Origin: Schaalia sp. 19OD2882
Lineage (GTDB): Bacteria > Actinomycetota > Actinomycetes > Actinomycetales > Actinomycetaceae
DNA length: 64,000 nt
Direction: 5' to 3'
Assembly: GCF_018986735.1 (NCBI RefSeq)
Contig: NZ_CP065521.1
Coordinates: 1,426,001-1,490,000 of the forward strand
A program made the position numbers and the translations under genes. The notes below the pieces were generated by a model, which saw nothing but the letters and a program-made list of their open reading frames with translations, made no database searches and was not told the origin of the DNA. This document shows positions 1-11,700 of this stretch, in pieces (positions within the stretch are counted from its first letter, which is position 1; each line of letters begins with the position of its first letter).

Positions 1-811
1 CGGCCTCGAGCTGCGGGACGACGTCGGCGGGCACGTTCTCCATGACCTGGACGGTGCCCTCCTGCATGGCGGTGGTGCGCGCGGTGTCGTCCTTGATGAT
101 GGAGTACTCCATCTTCTCGGCCTTTGCCGGGTGGTCACCGTTGTAGTGCGGGTTCGGCACGAAGTGGATCATCTGCTCGTCGATGGACTCGTACATCCAC
201 GGGCCCGAGCCGATCGGCTTGGCCTTGGCCTGGTCCTCGGTCATCGAGGCGGGCAGGACGCGCACCAGGGACAGGCGGGCCTTGAACACGTTGGTCTTGA
301 ACTTCAGGGTGATGGTGACGGTGGTGTCGTCCTTGGCCTCCACCTTCTCGATGAAGGAGAGCATCGGCGCGTAGAGGGCACCTTCTTCAGTGTTGCGCTT
401 GAAGGACTCGACGACGTCCTTGGCGGTGACCGGCGTGCCGTCGGAGAACTTGGCGTCCTTTCGCAGGGCGATCTCGTAGACCGTGTCGGAGACCTTGGTG
501 GGCTCGTCGTCGGCTGCCAGCGCCTTGTAGGGCTGGAAGGTGACCATGTCGAGGTTGTACAGGCCCTCCATGACGTGGAGGTTGGTGCCGTTGGCAAGGG
601 CGGAGCCCGCGTTGGTCGGGCTGTAGTTCTTCGTCTCGTAGGCGACTGCGGCCGTCAGGGTGCCTCCGGTGGCTCCCGAGCCGGACTGACCGCCACCGGC
701 GGAACCTGACTGCCCTGCGGGCTGTGAGCCACCTCCGCAGGCGGTGAGAACAAGGGCAAGGGTGGCGGCTGCAGCTGCTGCTCCGGCCCACCTCTTGTTG
801 TGGAAGCGCAT
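1..811 (-). CDS. Family-5 (OppA/DppA-like) extracellular solute-binding lipoprotein, C-terminus cut by window edge
   Basis: Reading from ATG at 811, the first 270 codons are present and the gene runs off the left edge. The N-terminus has a lipoprotein signal: basic MRFHNKRW, an Ala-rich core, and lipobox LTAC with Cys25 as the lipidation site, followed by a Gly/Ser/Gln linker. The SBP_bac_5 fold is recognisable from GTLTAAVAYETKNYSPTNA, ALRKDAKFSDGTPVTAKDVV (residues about 125-145) and GSGPWMYESIDE. Proteins of this class bind oligopeptides, dipeptides or nickel outside the cell and deliver them to an ABC permease. The ligand cannot be told from the fragment. It is divergent from a GntR regulator 62 bp away, which may control it. 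Confidence 0.9.
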   Translation of the reverse strand, partial: MRFHNKRWAGAAAAAATLALVLTACGGGSQPAGQSGSAGGGQSGSGATGGTLTAAVAYETKNYSPTNAGSALANGTNLHVMEGLYNLDMVTFQPYKALAADDEPTKVSDTVYEIALRKDAKFSDGTPVTAKDVVESFKRNTEEGALYAPMLSFIEKVEAKDDTTVTITLKFKTNVFKARLSLVRVLPASMTEDQAKAKPIGSGPWMYESIDEQMIHFVPNPHYNGDHPAKAEKMEYSIIKDDTARTTAMQEGTVQVMENVPADVVPQLEA

Positions 812-873
812 GGCTTATCCTCTCCGTTGAGTGTCACACTGGCATCCTTCGGACGCCGAGGTAGGTTAATTGT

Positions 874-1647
874 ATGTTGTCTGACAAGTTCACTGACGTC
901 GAAGCGTCAGATGTGTCCAAACTGTTATCTCAGGTCTCCGTCAGAGATGACGGATCGAGTGTGCCCATGGTCAATCGCTCGACGGCGACCATGGATGCCA
1001 TCAAGAGCCACATCCTGCGCAACCGGCTCTCCACAGGTGACCCATTGCCCACCGAGGCCGCCCTCGGCGCAGAGGTGGGTGTCTCCCGGTCCTCCGTGCG
1101 CGAGGCCCTGCGCAAACTCGAAGCCCTGGACATAGTCCAGGTGCGCCAAGGTGCGGGCTCCTTCGTGGGCGGCATGTCGCTGGAACCCATGATCCAGACC
1201 CTGGTCCTGCGTGCGTCACTGGCCTCGGCCAACCGCGAGGACTTCCTCCAGGAGGTCGTCGACGCCAGGCGCGCCCTCGACCTGGGCATCGCCTCGGAGA
1301 TCGTCGCAGCCCACCACGACACTCCGGATCCCGAGCTGGACGCCATCGTCGAAGAGATGGAGAAGCTCGCCCGCGCCGGACAGCGCTTCATGAACGAGGA
1401 CATCTCCTTCCACATGCGGCTGCTGGCGCCATTGGACAGTCACCTGGCACGCCAGCTGTACTCGGCCTTCTGGTTCGTCCACATGTCCATCGTCCCAGAA
1501 CTCGGCGAAGGTGTGGACGAGGGGCTGCTGAGAACCGCCAATGCTCACCGGGCCATGTTGGACACGGCGCGTTCGGGTGACGTGGAAGCCTATCGAGAAG
1601 CCGTCAGGGAGCACTACGTGCCACTCGCCGAGATCCTCCACCACTGA
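874..1647 (+). CDS. FadR-subfamily GntR transcriptional regulator
   Basis: A 257-residue DNA-binding regulator. The winged helix-turn-helix (residues about 35-100) shows the GntR hallmarks: IKSHILRNRLSTGDPLPTEAALGAEVGVSRSSVREALRKLEALDIVQVRQGAGSFV. The C-terminal all-helical FCD-type effector domain includes VVDARRALDLGIASEIVAAH and ISFHMRLLA, plus the late His in AVREHYVPLAEILHH. ATG at 874 is chosen because GAGGTAGG (858-865) is well placed before it. An internal ATG at 967, just before the HTH, is an alternative and would remove a 31-residue tail of unclear use. It is divergent from a peptide/nickel-type binding protein, its most likely target. An 11-bp inverted repeat over codons 2-5 suggests autoregulation. 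Confidence 0.85.
   Translation: MLSDKFTDVEASDVSKLLSQVSVRDDGSSVPMVNRSTATMDAIKSHILRNRLSTGDPLPTEAALGAEVGVSRSSVREALRKLEALDIVQVRQGAGSFVGGMSLEPMIQTLVLRASLASANREDFLQEVVDARRALDLGIASEIVAAHHDTPDPELDAIVEEMEKLARAGQRFMNEDISFHMRLLAPLDSHLARQLYSAFWFVHMSIVPELGEGVDEGLLRTANAHRAMLDTARSGDVEAYREAVREHYVPLAEILHH
877..887. promoter_or_regulatory. Candidate GntR/FadR-type operator overlapping its own start
   Basis: TTGTCTGACAA is a perfect inverted repeat (TTGTC, central T, GACAA). It fits the TNGTNNNACNA pattern known for FadR-subfamily regulators. It lies between the divergent solute-binding lipoprotein gene and the body of the regulator gene. Binding here could block both. The site is seen directly; its function is inferred. 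Confidence 0.5.
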
Positions 1648-1717
1648 GCCGAGGAATCCGCCGACTGCACGGCCGTCCTCGTCCTCGCCCACGGACGAAT
1701 CTCACGAAGGGAGAGGG

Positions 1718-4377
<2,660 letters not shown>

Positions 4378-4391
4378 TTCTTTCCTGCCTT

Positions 4392-4907
4392 TCAGTTTTC
4401 CGGGAGGGATCCCGGTCGAGCCATCTCGAGAAGTGTCGTCTCCACGTGTTGCGCTGCCGAATCCGAGCGGCAGATGACGAGTATCGTGTCGTCTCCGGCG
4501 ATCGTGCCAGCGACCTCGTCCATTCGAACGGAGTCGACAGCACTGGCCAGGAGTTGCGCGGCCCCCACCGGGGTGCGCAGGACCAGCTGGTTGTTGACCC
4601 GGGTGGAACCGGTGAGCAGAGACTGGCACCAGCGTCCCAGGCGTCCTCTGCCGCCCTCGCCGTCGTGGGTGGCGGATCCGTCCGCGTCGGCCACCGAGTA
4701 CACGAGGGTCCCGTCGGCTGTACGCACCTTGGTGGCCTGCATGTCGATGAGGTCGCGCGACAGGGTCGTCTGGGTGACGTCGATGCCGCGCCGGGCCAGG
4801 GCGGCGCGCAATTGCTCCTGTGAGGTCACGGCAGTGGAGGCGAGGATGTCGCGGATCGTCTCGCGTCTGGCGGCTTTGGTGCGCGGGGTGGCCGATTCCT
4901 GGGTCAT
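4392..4907 (-). CDS. argR: Arginine repressor
   Basis: Arginine-sensing repressor of 171 residues that normally works as a hexamer. The N-terminal winged helix spans about residues 10-75 ([48 protein letters not shown]). The C-terminal arginine-binding and oligomerisation domain ends in [27 protein letters not shown], with the Gly-Asp-Asp that contacts arginine. The ATG overlaps the argD stop as ATGA. The gene lies inside the operon it should control, the usual actinobacterial placement, so repression at the argC ARG boxes would also limit its own synthesis. Confidence 0.96.
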   Translation of the reverse strand: MTQESATPRTKAARRETIRDILASTAVTSQEQLRAALARRGIDVTQTTLSRDLIDMQATKVRTADGTLVYSVADADGSATHDGEGGRGRLGRWCQSLLTGSTRVNNQLVLRTPVGAAQLLASAVDSVRMDEVAGTIAGDDTILVICRSDSAAQHVETTLLEMARPGSLPEN

Positions 4908-6139
4908 GACATGGCCTTCGACGTGCGTTCGAGCGCGGTGGCAGCAAGTTTCGGCAGTGCGGCGGTGAAGCCGGCGGCTTCGGCCTCGGTGATGACCAAG
5001 GGCGGGGCGAGTCGCAGGGTGTTCGCACCGGTGGCGTTGAGGACGAAACCGGCTTCCCGTCCGGCCGCGACGAGGGCGGGGGCGATGGGTTCGGAGAACT
5101 CGAGGCCGATGAGCAGGCCCCGTCCTCGTACGTCCACCAAAGTGGCGGCTCCGCAGGTGCGCAGGTCTTCGCGCCAGGACTCCCCCAACGCCTTCACGTG
5201 CTCGAGCAGGGACTCGGCCTCGATCGTCCGGATGACTGCAAGGGCAGCGGCCGCGCAGACCGGATTGCCACCGAAGGTCGTGCCGTGCATGCCGGGACGC
5301 AGAATGTGCGCGGCTTCGCCGAAGGCCACGCAGGCGCCGACAGGCATGCCTCCGCCCAAGCCTTTGGCCAGGGTGACCAGGTCGGGGCGGATGCCCGCGT
5401 GGTGGTGTCCCATCCACTCCCCCGTGCGGCCGACGCCGGTCTGGACTTCGTCCACGACCATGAGAGCACCCCAGCCGGTGGTGATCTCGCGGACCGCACG
5501 CAGGTAGTCGTCCGTCAGGACGTTGACGCCGGCCTCGCCCTGGATGGGTTCGACGAAGACTGCGGCCACCTCCGGTCCCATGGCCGCTTCCAGTGCAGGT
5601 GCGTCCCCGGCCGGGACGAAGTGGACTCCGGGTACGAGGGGCGCGAAAGGTTCCCGGTAGGCGGCCTTCCACGTCAGGGCCAGCGCCCCGGTCGAGCGGC
5701 CGTGGAAGGCGTGGTCCAGGGCGATGATGCGCTGCTTGGGTGTGGATTGGGCGTTGCCGTGGGCCTTTACGACCTTGAGGGCGGCTTCGTTGGCCTCGGT
5801 GCCGGAGTTGGTCAGGAAGACGAGGCCGTCGCCCGGCGCGTCCTTCTGCGGCGCGGCGGTGATGCGCAGGATCTCCTCGGCAAGGCGAACCTGGGGTTCG
5901 GTGGCGAAGAAGTTCGACACGTGCCCCAAGCGCGCCACCTGCTGGGCCACGGCTTCGACCACTGCGGGGTGTGCGTGTCCCAGGGCGTTGACGGCGATGC
6001 CGCCGAGCAGGTCCAGGTACTTCTTGCCGTCGACGTCCCACACGGTGGAGCCCTTGCCGAGGTCGAGGACCAGGTGCGGGGTGCCGAAGGTGTCCATGAG
6101 AGAGGTGCGGTGGCGCTCCAGCCAGTCATTCGTTTTCAT
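4904..6139 (-). CDS. argD: Acetylornithine aminotransferase
   Basis: PLP-dependent transaminase (class III) that converts N-acetylglutamate semialdehyde to N-acetylornithine with glutamate as amino donor. It has 411 residues. Visible landmarks are [18 protein letters not shown], the [10 protein letters not shown] phosphate-binding region, [13 protein letters not shown] with the PLP-ring Asp, and [13 protein letters not shown] with the Schiff-base Lys. Start and stop overlap argJ and argR by 4 nt (ATGA), so expression is tightly coupled. It directly follows argJ; in many actinobacterial operons argB lies between these two genes. It might also serve as a succinyl-diaminopimelate aminotransferase, as some homologues do. 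Confidence 0.95.
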   Translation of the reverse strand: MKTNDWLERHRTSLMDTFGTPHLVLDLGKGSTVWDVDGKKYLDLLGGIAVNALGHAHPAVVEAVAQQVARLGHVSNFFATEPQVRLAEEILRITAAPQKDAPGDGLVFLTNSGTEANEAALKVVKAHGNAQSTPKQRIIALDHAFHGRSTGALALTWKAAYREPFAPLVPGVHFVPAGDAPALEAAMGPEVAAVFVEPIQGEAGVNVLTDDYLRAVREITTGWGALMVVDEVQTGVGRTGEWMGHHHAGIRPDLVTLAKGLGGGMPVGACVAFGEAAHILRPGMHGTTFGGNPVCAAAALAVIRTIEAESLLEHVKALGESWREDLRTCGAATLVDVRGRGLLIGLEFSEPIAPALVAAGREAGFVLNATGANTLRLAPPLVITEAEAAGFTAALPKLAATALERTSKAMS

Positions 6140-7335
6140 GAGGAGTACGCGCTGTTCTCGGTGACGTAGTCGTGGGTGAGGTCATTGGTCCACACGGTGG
6201 CACTGGCCCGCCCGGCATGCAGGTCGATGACGACACGGCATTCTCGCGGTGTCATGTCGACCGAGCTGCGGTCTTCGCCGACCCCACCTGCACGGCACAC
6301 CATGACGTCGTTGACGATGACGTCCAGGGCCTGCGGATCGTAGGGGGCGATGTCTTCGGGCACAGTACCCACTTCGGAGACGATGCGTCCCCAGTTGGGA
6401 TCATTGCCGAAGACGGCGGCCTTGAAGAGGTTCGAGCGGGCCACGGCCTTGGCCACCGCTTCGGCGCCGTCCTCGTCAGCGGCGTTGACCACGGTGATGG
6501 AGATGTCATGGCTGGCGCCCTCGGCGTCGGCGATGAGTTGGCGTGCAAGGTCCGCGCAGGTTTCGCGCAGGGCTTCGGTCAGGTCGTCCTGGCCGACAGT
6601 GATGCCGCTGGCGCCGGAGGCCAGGACCAGGACCGTGTCGTTGGTCGACATGCACCCGTCGGAGTCGGTGCGGTTGAAGGTCGTCCGCACGGCTTCCACC
6701 AGCGCCTCGTGCAGGGCGACATCGCCGACCACGGCGTCGGTGGTGATGACGCAGAGCATGGTGGCAAGTCCCGGGGCGAGCATGCCCGCACCCTTGGCCA
6801 TTCCTCCGACGCTCCACCCTTGGCGCGCCACCACGCAGGTCTTGGAGACGGTGTCGGTGGTGCGGATCGCGTCGGCGGCATCTGCTCCGGCCAGCGGTCC
6901 GCCTGCAAGCCTTGTGACAGCAGTGGTGGCTCCGGCGAGCAGGGCGTCCATGGGCAGGGGGATGCCGATCATGCCGGTGGAGCAGACGGCCACCTCGTTG
7001 GCGCCCATGTCGAGCTGACCTGCCACGTGGATGGCGGTGGCAAGGGAGTCGTCGGCGCCGGTGGCCCCGGTGCAGGCGTTCGCGCAGCCGGAGTTGAGGA
7101 TGACGGCACGGACGGTGCCCGCAGCCAGGTGGGCGCGGCTCAGGGTGACCGGGGCGGCGACGACACGGTTGGTGGTGAACACCCCGGCGCTGGCGGGCGC
7201 GGGCCCGTCATTGACGACCAGGGCGACGTCGCGTGCGCCGCCGGACTTGATTCCTGCAGCCACACCTGCGGCGCGAAATCCGAGGGGGCCTGTCACTCCC
7301 ACCTGCGCGGTGGGGTTGGCGCCGTCGCTGCTCAC
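6136..7335 (-). CDS. argJ: Bifunctional ornithine acetyltransferase / N-acetylglutamate synthase
   Basis: Recycles the acetyl group from N-acetylornithine to glutamate; bifunctional members can also acetylate glutamate from acetyl-CoA. The 399-residue precursor has the self-cleavage site in MAKGAGMLAPGLATMLCV, where cutting before the Thr of ATML gives alpha and beta chains. It starts with the typical GVTGPLGFRAAGVAAGIK. The start codon is GTG, overlapping the argC stop as GTGA. The end overlaps argD by 4 nt. Whether it is bi- or monofunctional cannot be read from sequence alone. Confidence 0.95.
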   Translation of the reverse strand: MSSDGANPTAQVGVTGPLGFRAAGVAAGIKSGGARDVALVVNDGPAPASAGVFTTNRVVAAPVTLSRAHLAAGTVRAVILNSGCANACTGATGADDSLATAIHVAGQLDMGANEVAVCSTGMIGIPLPMDALLAGATTAVTRLAGGPLAGADAADAIRTTDTVSKTCVVARQGWSVGGMAKGAGMLAPGLATMLCVITTDAVVGDVALHEALVEAVRTTFNRTDSDGCMSTNDTVLVLASGASGITVGQDDLTEALRETCADLARQLIADAEGASHDISITVVNAADEDGAEAVAKAVARSNLFKAAVFGNDPNWGRIVSEVGTVPEDIAPYDPQALDVIVNDVMVCRAGGVGEDRSSVDMTPRECRVVIDLHAGRASATVWTNDLTHDYVTENSAYSS

Positions 7336-8396
7336 GGGTTGACTCCTGTCATGGGCACACCGGTGAATTCGGGGATCCCGAGGGCGAGGTTCGCGCTCTG
7401 GACGGCAGCGGCCGCCGTGCCCTTGCCGAGGTTGTCGATGGCGCAGATCATGACCAGGGTGCCCGCACGTTCATCGATGCTCCAGGAGACCATCGCGCGC
7501 CCGGTTCCCGTGAGTGGTCCCGTGGTGGGCCAGGTCGGTGCCGTGGTGATGTCGACGAGGCGTTCGTGGGCGTAGGGCGCAAGAGCCGCCTCCAAGGAGT
7601 GTTCGTCCATGCCCGGTGCCAGTGGGGCGACGACGGTGGCGAGGATCCCCCGGGAGGTGGGGACCAGGACGGGGGTGAAGGTCAAGCGCATGTTCGCCGG
7701 TCCGCCTGCCACGCGCAGGTTCTGGAGGATCTCGGGAATGTGTCGGTGGGTGCCGCCGACTGCGTAGGGGGCGATGGTGCCCACCGCCTGGGAGGCGAGC
7801 AGGTGCGGCTTGAGGGTGCGGCCTGCTCCCGAGTAGCCGACCGAGAGGGTCGCCACGAGGTTCGAGGAGTGGATGATGCCTGCGCGGACCGCGCACTGGG
7901 CGGCCAGGGTCACGGCGGTGGCATTGCAGCCGGGCACGGCGATGCGCCGTGTCGATGAGAGCAGAGCCCGTTGTGAGGTGGCGGCGTCCTCGCCGTCATG
8001 GAGGAGTTCCGGCATGCCGTAGCTCCATGCGGGACTGTGCGCTCCCCCGTAGTAGGAGGCCCATTCCTGGGCGTCGACCAGTCGGTGGTCCGCGGCGAGG
8101 TCCGCGATGACCGCCCCGTCCCCCTTGGAGGCAAGGGTGTCGCCGATGGTGCCGGAGTGTCCGTGGGGCAGTGCCAGGACGACGAGGTCGTGGCCGCCCA
8201 AGGCGTCGACGGACGTCTCCTGGATGGTCAGGTCCGCCAGTTGAGGAATGTGTGGCTGGTGCTGGCCGAGTTTGGTACCCGCACTGGTGGCAGCAGTGAC
8301 GGTGGTGACCTCGATGTCAGGGTGGTCGGCGAGGAGTCGCAGGACTTCTCCCCCGGCGTAGCCGGAGGCTCCCGCAACAGCAGCTCTCAATCTCAT
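7332..8396 (-). CDS. argC: N-acetyl-gamma-glutamyl-phosphate reductase
   Basis: NADPH-dependent reductase making N-acetylglutamate semialdehyde. It has 354 residues from ATG 8396 (MRLRAAVAGASGYAGGEVLRLLADHPD). It shows the N-terminal Rossmann motif GASGYAGGE, the catalytic Cys in VPGCNATAV, and RHIPEI...FTPVLVPTSRGILATV in the C-terminal domain. Longer in-frame starts exist at 8402 and 8432, but they fall in the promoter/ARG-box DNA. No Shine-Dalgarno is visible, and a TATATT hexamer lies 7 nt upstream, so the message is probably leaderless. It is the first gene of the arg operon. Confidence 0.95.
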   Translation of the reverse strand: MRLRAAVAGASGYAGGEVLRLLADHPDIEVTTVTAATSAGTKLGQHQPHIPQLADLTIQETSVDALGGHDLVVLALPHGHSGTIGDTLASKGDGAVIADLAADHRLVDAQEWASYYGGAHSPAWSYGMPELLHDGEDAATSQRALLSSTRRIAVPGCNATAVTLAAQCAVRAGIIHSSNLVATLSVGYSGAGRTLKPHLLASQAVGTIAPYAVGGTHRHIPEILQNLRVAGGPANMRLTFTPVLVPTSRGILATVVAPLAPGMDEHSLEAALAPYAHERLVDITTAPTWPTTGPLTGTGRAMVSWSIDERAGTLVMICAIDNLGKGTAAAAVQSANLALGIPEFTGVPMTGVNP

Positions 8397-8397
8397 G

Positions 8398-8431
8398 TGC
8401 ATGAATATACACGCATGTGCATACTCATGCA
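8398..8431 (-). promoter_or_regulatory. Tandem ARG boxes overlapping the argC promoter
   Basis: TGCAT half-sites repeat here. TGCATACTCATGCA (8418-8431) is a perfect inverted repeat with a 4-nt centre. Next to it, TGCAT at 8398-8402 and GCATG at 8413-8417 frame AATATACAC. This matches the actinobacterial ArgR site built from TGCAT arms. On the minus strand TATATT (8409-8404) can act as the -10, so bound ArgR would cover the promoter. The boxes are seen directly; their function is well supported by argR in the operon. Confidence 0.8.
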
Positions 8432-8471
8432 TTCATGGTGTCCGTGTGTCACACCCCGCCCCGGTTCACGG

Positions 8472-8966
8472 TCAGTCCCGGGAAAGCAAGGCGTCAGCGA
8501 TTTCGTCCGCCCAGGCATTCACCGCGTCCCAGTCACGGAAGTCGCCCTCCACAGCACTTGCCAGGCGCATGACGGTCCGTTCACGCAGCGACAACTTCTG
8601 CGGCACGTACCGGCCGGGGAAGGTCTTGTGGTCCACGGCCTCCACGCGGGTGAGCACCGGGCCGATCCGGGACGGGTCCTGCGGGGCGTGTTTGGGCACA
8701 CCGTTCATGCCCACCGAGAAGGCCCACACGCGGCGCGAGGACAACTGTCCCTCGAAGCGCTCGACGAAGGACTGCGCTTCGGCCATCCACTGGAGCATGT
8801 AGACCGCTGATCCCACGACCACGGCATCGATGTCCTCCAGCGACATGACCTTCTCGGGGGCCTCGCGAAGGACGTCGAAGCCTCGGAATGTCAGGCGCGC
8901 GGCAATGGCGTCAGCGGTCTCTTCGGTGGCCCCATGCTTCGAGGAGGCTGTCACGAGGATTTTCAT
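8472..8966 (-). CDS. Flavodoxin-domain protein (HemG/YdhK-like)
   Basis: A 164-residue cytosolic protein with a flavodoxin fold. MKILVTASSKHGATEETADAIAARL is the FMN phosphate-binding loop (T-x-S-x-H-G-x-T). AVVVGSAVYMLQWMAEAQSFVERF is the second conserved strand and helix. Homologues include menaquinone-dependent protoporphyrinogen oxidases (HemG) and small FMN-binding redox proteins. The Trp-rich C-terminus, FRDWDAVNAWADEIADAL, is common in actinobacterial members. It stands alone, minus strand, between argC and pheT, and no haem genes are nearby. The exact redox partner is unknown. Confidence 0.75.
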   Translation of the reverse strand: MKILVTASSKHGATEETADAIAARLTFRGFDVLREAPEKVMSLEDIDAVVVGSAVYMLQWMAEAQSFVERFEGQLSSRRVWAFSVGMNGVPKHAPQDPSRIGPVLTRVEAVDHKTFPGRYVPQKLSLRERTVMRLASAVEGDFRDWDAVNAWADEIADALLSRD

Positions 8967-8989
8967 GGGAACAGTGTGACAGAAGAGGA

Positions 8990-9040
8990 CGCCCGGAACC
9001 CAGTCTCAGGTCCCAGTGGGACAGTGACGAGTTCCGGGCG
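8990..9040 (-). terminator. Nested hairpin after pheT
   Basis: CGCCCGGAAC (8990-8999) pairs perfectly with GTTCCGGGCG (9031-9040). Inside the loop, GTCCC (9010-9014) pairs with GGGAC (9018-9022). It lies 14 bp beyond the pheT stop on the minus strand and is the likely terminator of pheST. No long U-tract follows. Confidence 0.6.
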
Positions 9041-9053
9041 TGGCAACGATCCG

Positions 9054-11699
9054 TCAGGCGCGAAGGGTGGCACCCAGGACCTTTTCCGCCTTCGTCAGCA
9101 CACCAGCGCGCACCGACTGGATCTCTTCGCTGCTCAACGTGTGGTCGGAGCGCAGACGCAGGGCGAATGCCAAGGAGCGGTGTCCTTCGGGCACTTGGTC
9201 ACCCTCGTAGATGTCGAAGAGGGTGACCTCTTCGGCCAACGGGCCGGCACCCTGGCGAAGGACCTGCTCGACGCGGGCCACCGGCACGCTGGAATGAACG
9301 ACCAAGGCGATGTCCTCCTTCGCAACGGGGTAGGTGGACACCCCCTTGACCTGGATTGGCGTGGGCGAGGCCGCGGCCACCAAGGCATCCAGGTCGATCT
9401 CTGCGGCAACCGAGCGGGCGGGCAGGCCGAAGGCCTGGCAGACGCCCGGGTGCAGTTCACCGGCCAGAGCGACCTCGGTCAGATCGCGGCCCGCACGCAC
9501 GAAGACACGGCCCACGCGCCCGGGATGCCACGGGGCGACCTCAGCCGGATCGGTGGCGGGAACGGGCATCGGCGGTCCCGGAACCCGGGTGACCTCCGCC
9601 TCCCAAGCGCGGCAGACCTCCACGCGCACGCCCAGAACCTCCGCAGCGCGGCGGACCATGTCCACGGCGTCACGCCAGTCCATGGCGCGGGGAGCGCCAA
9701 GAGCGGGCGAGGATCCGACGGTGCCGGCCATGACCACGCCCAAGTGGCGGGGTTGAGCGGGGGTTCCGGCTGCCAGACGCGCCAGCTCCTCGTCACAGGG
9801 GCGCCGTTCGGCCCCGATGAGTCCGGCCGGGACGGTGCCTGCCGGGCGTGCCACGAGGCCCTGCTCGAAGACGGCGACCCGCCCAGCGCCGCGAGCGATG
9901 TTGCGCCCGGCCACGTCAAGCAGGGTGTCGAGGATCGAGGAGCGCAGCCACGGAGCATCATCGGCCAAGGGATTGCGCAGGCGCACCGCTTGGCGCCGGG
10001 GATCCGAGGCCGACAGGCGCTGCCTGTCGAAGGAGTCGGAGACGAAGGGGTAGGAAAGGACCTCGGTCAGACCCGCTTGGGCCAAGGTGTCGGCCACCTG
10101 CCGTCTGGCCCGCTGGGCGTCGGTGAGGCCGCCACCGCCCGGTGCGGTCGGCAGGAGTGAGGGGATCTTGTCGTAGCCGTCCAGGCGAGCGATCTCCTCG
10201 ACCAGGTGGGCCGGACCCACCAGGTCCGGGCGCCAGCTCGGCACGGTGACGAGTACACGCCCCTCGGTGCCCTCGTCCACCTGACAGCCGATGAGAGTGA
10301 GGATCTCGCGGATGCGATCGGCGGTGTGGTCGACTCCGATGAGTCGGGCAGGTTCGTCGAGAGCCATGTCAATGACGGTGGCCGCCCCCACTTGGTCCAT
10401 GTCACCGACCGCCGGGTCCGCCGTGCCGCCGCCATACTCGACCAGCAGGTCCACCGCGCGCTGGGCGGCCACCGCCGGCAGTTGCGGGTCCGTGCCGCGT
10501 TCGAAACGCTTCGAAGCCTCCGAGGGCAGGCGGTGCCTGCGGGCCGTACGGGCTATGGACACGGGGTCGAAGTGGGCGGCCTCCAGCAGAATGTCCGTCG
10601 TGGAGTCCTCGACCTCGGAGTACTGGCCACCCATGACCCCGGCCAGACCGATGATGCGAGAGCCCGGTCCCTGTGGAGAGTCGGTGATGAGCAGGTCCTC
10701 GCCGTCCAAGACGCGATCGACGTCATCCAAGGTGACCAGGTGTTCACCCGGTGCGGCACGGCGCACGACGATCGGCTCGGCCAAGGCCGCCAGGTCGTAG
10801 GCGTGCATGGGCTGTCCCAAGTCCATCATCACGTAGTTCGTGACGTCCACCGCCAAGGAGATGGAGCGCATGCCTGCGGCCTCGAGGCGTTCGACCATCC
10901 ACCGGGGGCTGGGCGCCTTCGGGTCCACTCCACGCACGATGCGCGTGACGAACCGGTCGCAGCCGATGCGCCCATGGATCGGGGAGCCGTCGTCCACACG
11001 CACCTCGAATCCGTCCGCCGTGGCGGCCGGCACCTGGCCGACGAGGACCCCCGGCAGGCCCGGGTCGCGGAATGCGGCGCCGGTGGAGTGGGAGAACTCG
11101 CGAGCCACCCCTCGCATGGAGAAGCAGTAGCCACGGTCGGGGGTCACGTTGATCTCAAGGATCTCTTCGCCCAGACCGAGGAATCCGAGCAGGTCGGACC
11201 CAGGGGCGAGGATCTCGCGGTCCGGGTGGGCCGTGGGCAGCACGATGATGCCGTCGTGGTCCTCACCCAACCCCAGTTCTCGGGCCGAGCAGATCATGCC
11301 GTCGGAGACGTGCCCGTAGGTCTTGCGTGCGGCGATCTCGAATCCGCCGGGCAGGACGGCGCCGGGCAGTGAGACGACCACCAGGTCACCCTCGACGAAA
11401 TTGTGGGCTCCACAGACGATGCCGCGGCTGGGCAGATCCGAGGGTTCCTTCCCGGTACCGGGAGCGTCATTGAAATCGCCGACGTCCACGCGGCAGTAGT
11501 TGACGGTCTTGCCGTTGGAGGCGGTCTCCTTGACCAAGGTGAGGACCTTGCCGACCACCAGGGGGCCGGTGACCTTTGCGGGGTGGATGGCCTCTTCTTC
11601 CAGGCCGACCTGGACGAGGGCGGCGGCCAACGCGGTCGCATCGGTGCCTTCAGGCACCTCGACGTGGTCGGCGAGCCAGCTCAGGGGAACCATGGGCAT
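9054..11699 (-). CDS. pheT: Phenylalanyl-tRNA synthetase beta subunit
   Basis: The 881-residue beta subunit of the alpha2beta2 enzyme that charges tRNA-Phe. Domain order is clear: N-terminal MPMVPLSWLADHVEVP; an EMAP-type tRNA-binding region (VGKVLTLVKETASNGKTVNYCRVDVG, about 55-85); the B3/B4 editing region; B5 (about 425-500); a synthetase-like core with the DLVEYGGGTADP region before it; and the C-terminal anticodon-binding FDX-ACB domain (STYPVAKEDIALVV to the end). ATG 11699 is one base after the pheS stop. ATG 11693 is an alternative two codons in. It is slightly longer than average, as usual in actinobacteria. Confidence 0.97.
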   Translation of the reverse strand: MPMVPLSWLADHVEVPEGTDATALAAALVQVGLEEEAIHPAKVTGPLVVGKVLTLVKETASNGKTVNYCRVDVGDFNDAPGTGKEPSDLPSRGIVCGAHNFVEGDLVVVSLPGAVLPGGFEIAARKTYGHVSDGMICSARELGLGEDHDGIIVLPTAHPDREILAPGSDLLGFLGLGEEILEINVTPDRGYCFSMRGVAREFSHSTGAAFRDPGLPGVLVGQVPAATADGFEVRVDDGSPIHGRIGCDRFVTRIVRGVDPKAPSPRWMVERLEAAGMRSISLAVDVTNYVMMDLGQPMHAYDLAALAEPIVVRRAAPGEHLVTLDDVDRVLDGEDLLITDSPQGPGSRIIGLAGVMGGQYSEVEDSTTDILLEAAHFDPVSIARTARRHRLPSEASKRFERGTDPQLPAVAAQRAVDLLVEYGGGTADPAVGDMDQVGAATVIDMALDEPARLIGVDHTADRIREILTLIGCQVDEGTEGRVLVTVPSWRPDLVGPAHLVEEIARLDGYDKIPSLLPTAPGGGGLTDAQRARRQVADTLAQAGLTEVLSYPFVSDSFDRQRLSASDPRRQAVRLRNPLADDAPWLRSSILDTLLDVAGRNIARGAGRVAVFEQGLVARPAGTVPAGLIGAERRPCDEELARLAAGTPAQPRHLGVVMAGTVGSSPALGAPRAMDWRDAVDMVRRAAEVLGVRVEVCRAWEAEVTRVPGPPMPVPATDPAEVAPWHPGRVGRVFVRAGRDLTEVALAGELHPGVCQAFGLPARSVAAEIDLDALVAAASPTPIQVKGVSTYPVAKEDIALVVHSSVPVARVEQVLRQGAGPLAEEVTLFDIYEGDQVPEGHRSLAFALRLRSDHTLSSEEIQSVRAGVLTKAEKVLGATLRA

Positions 11700-11700
11700 G

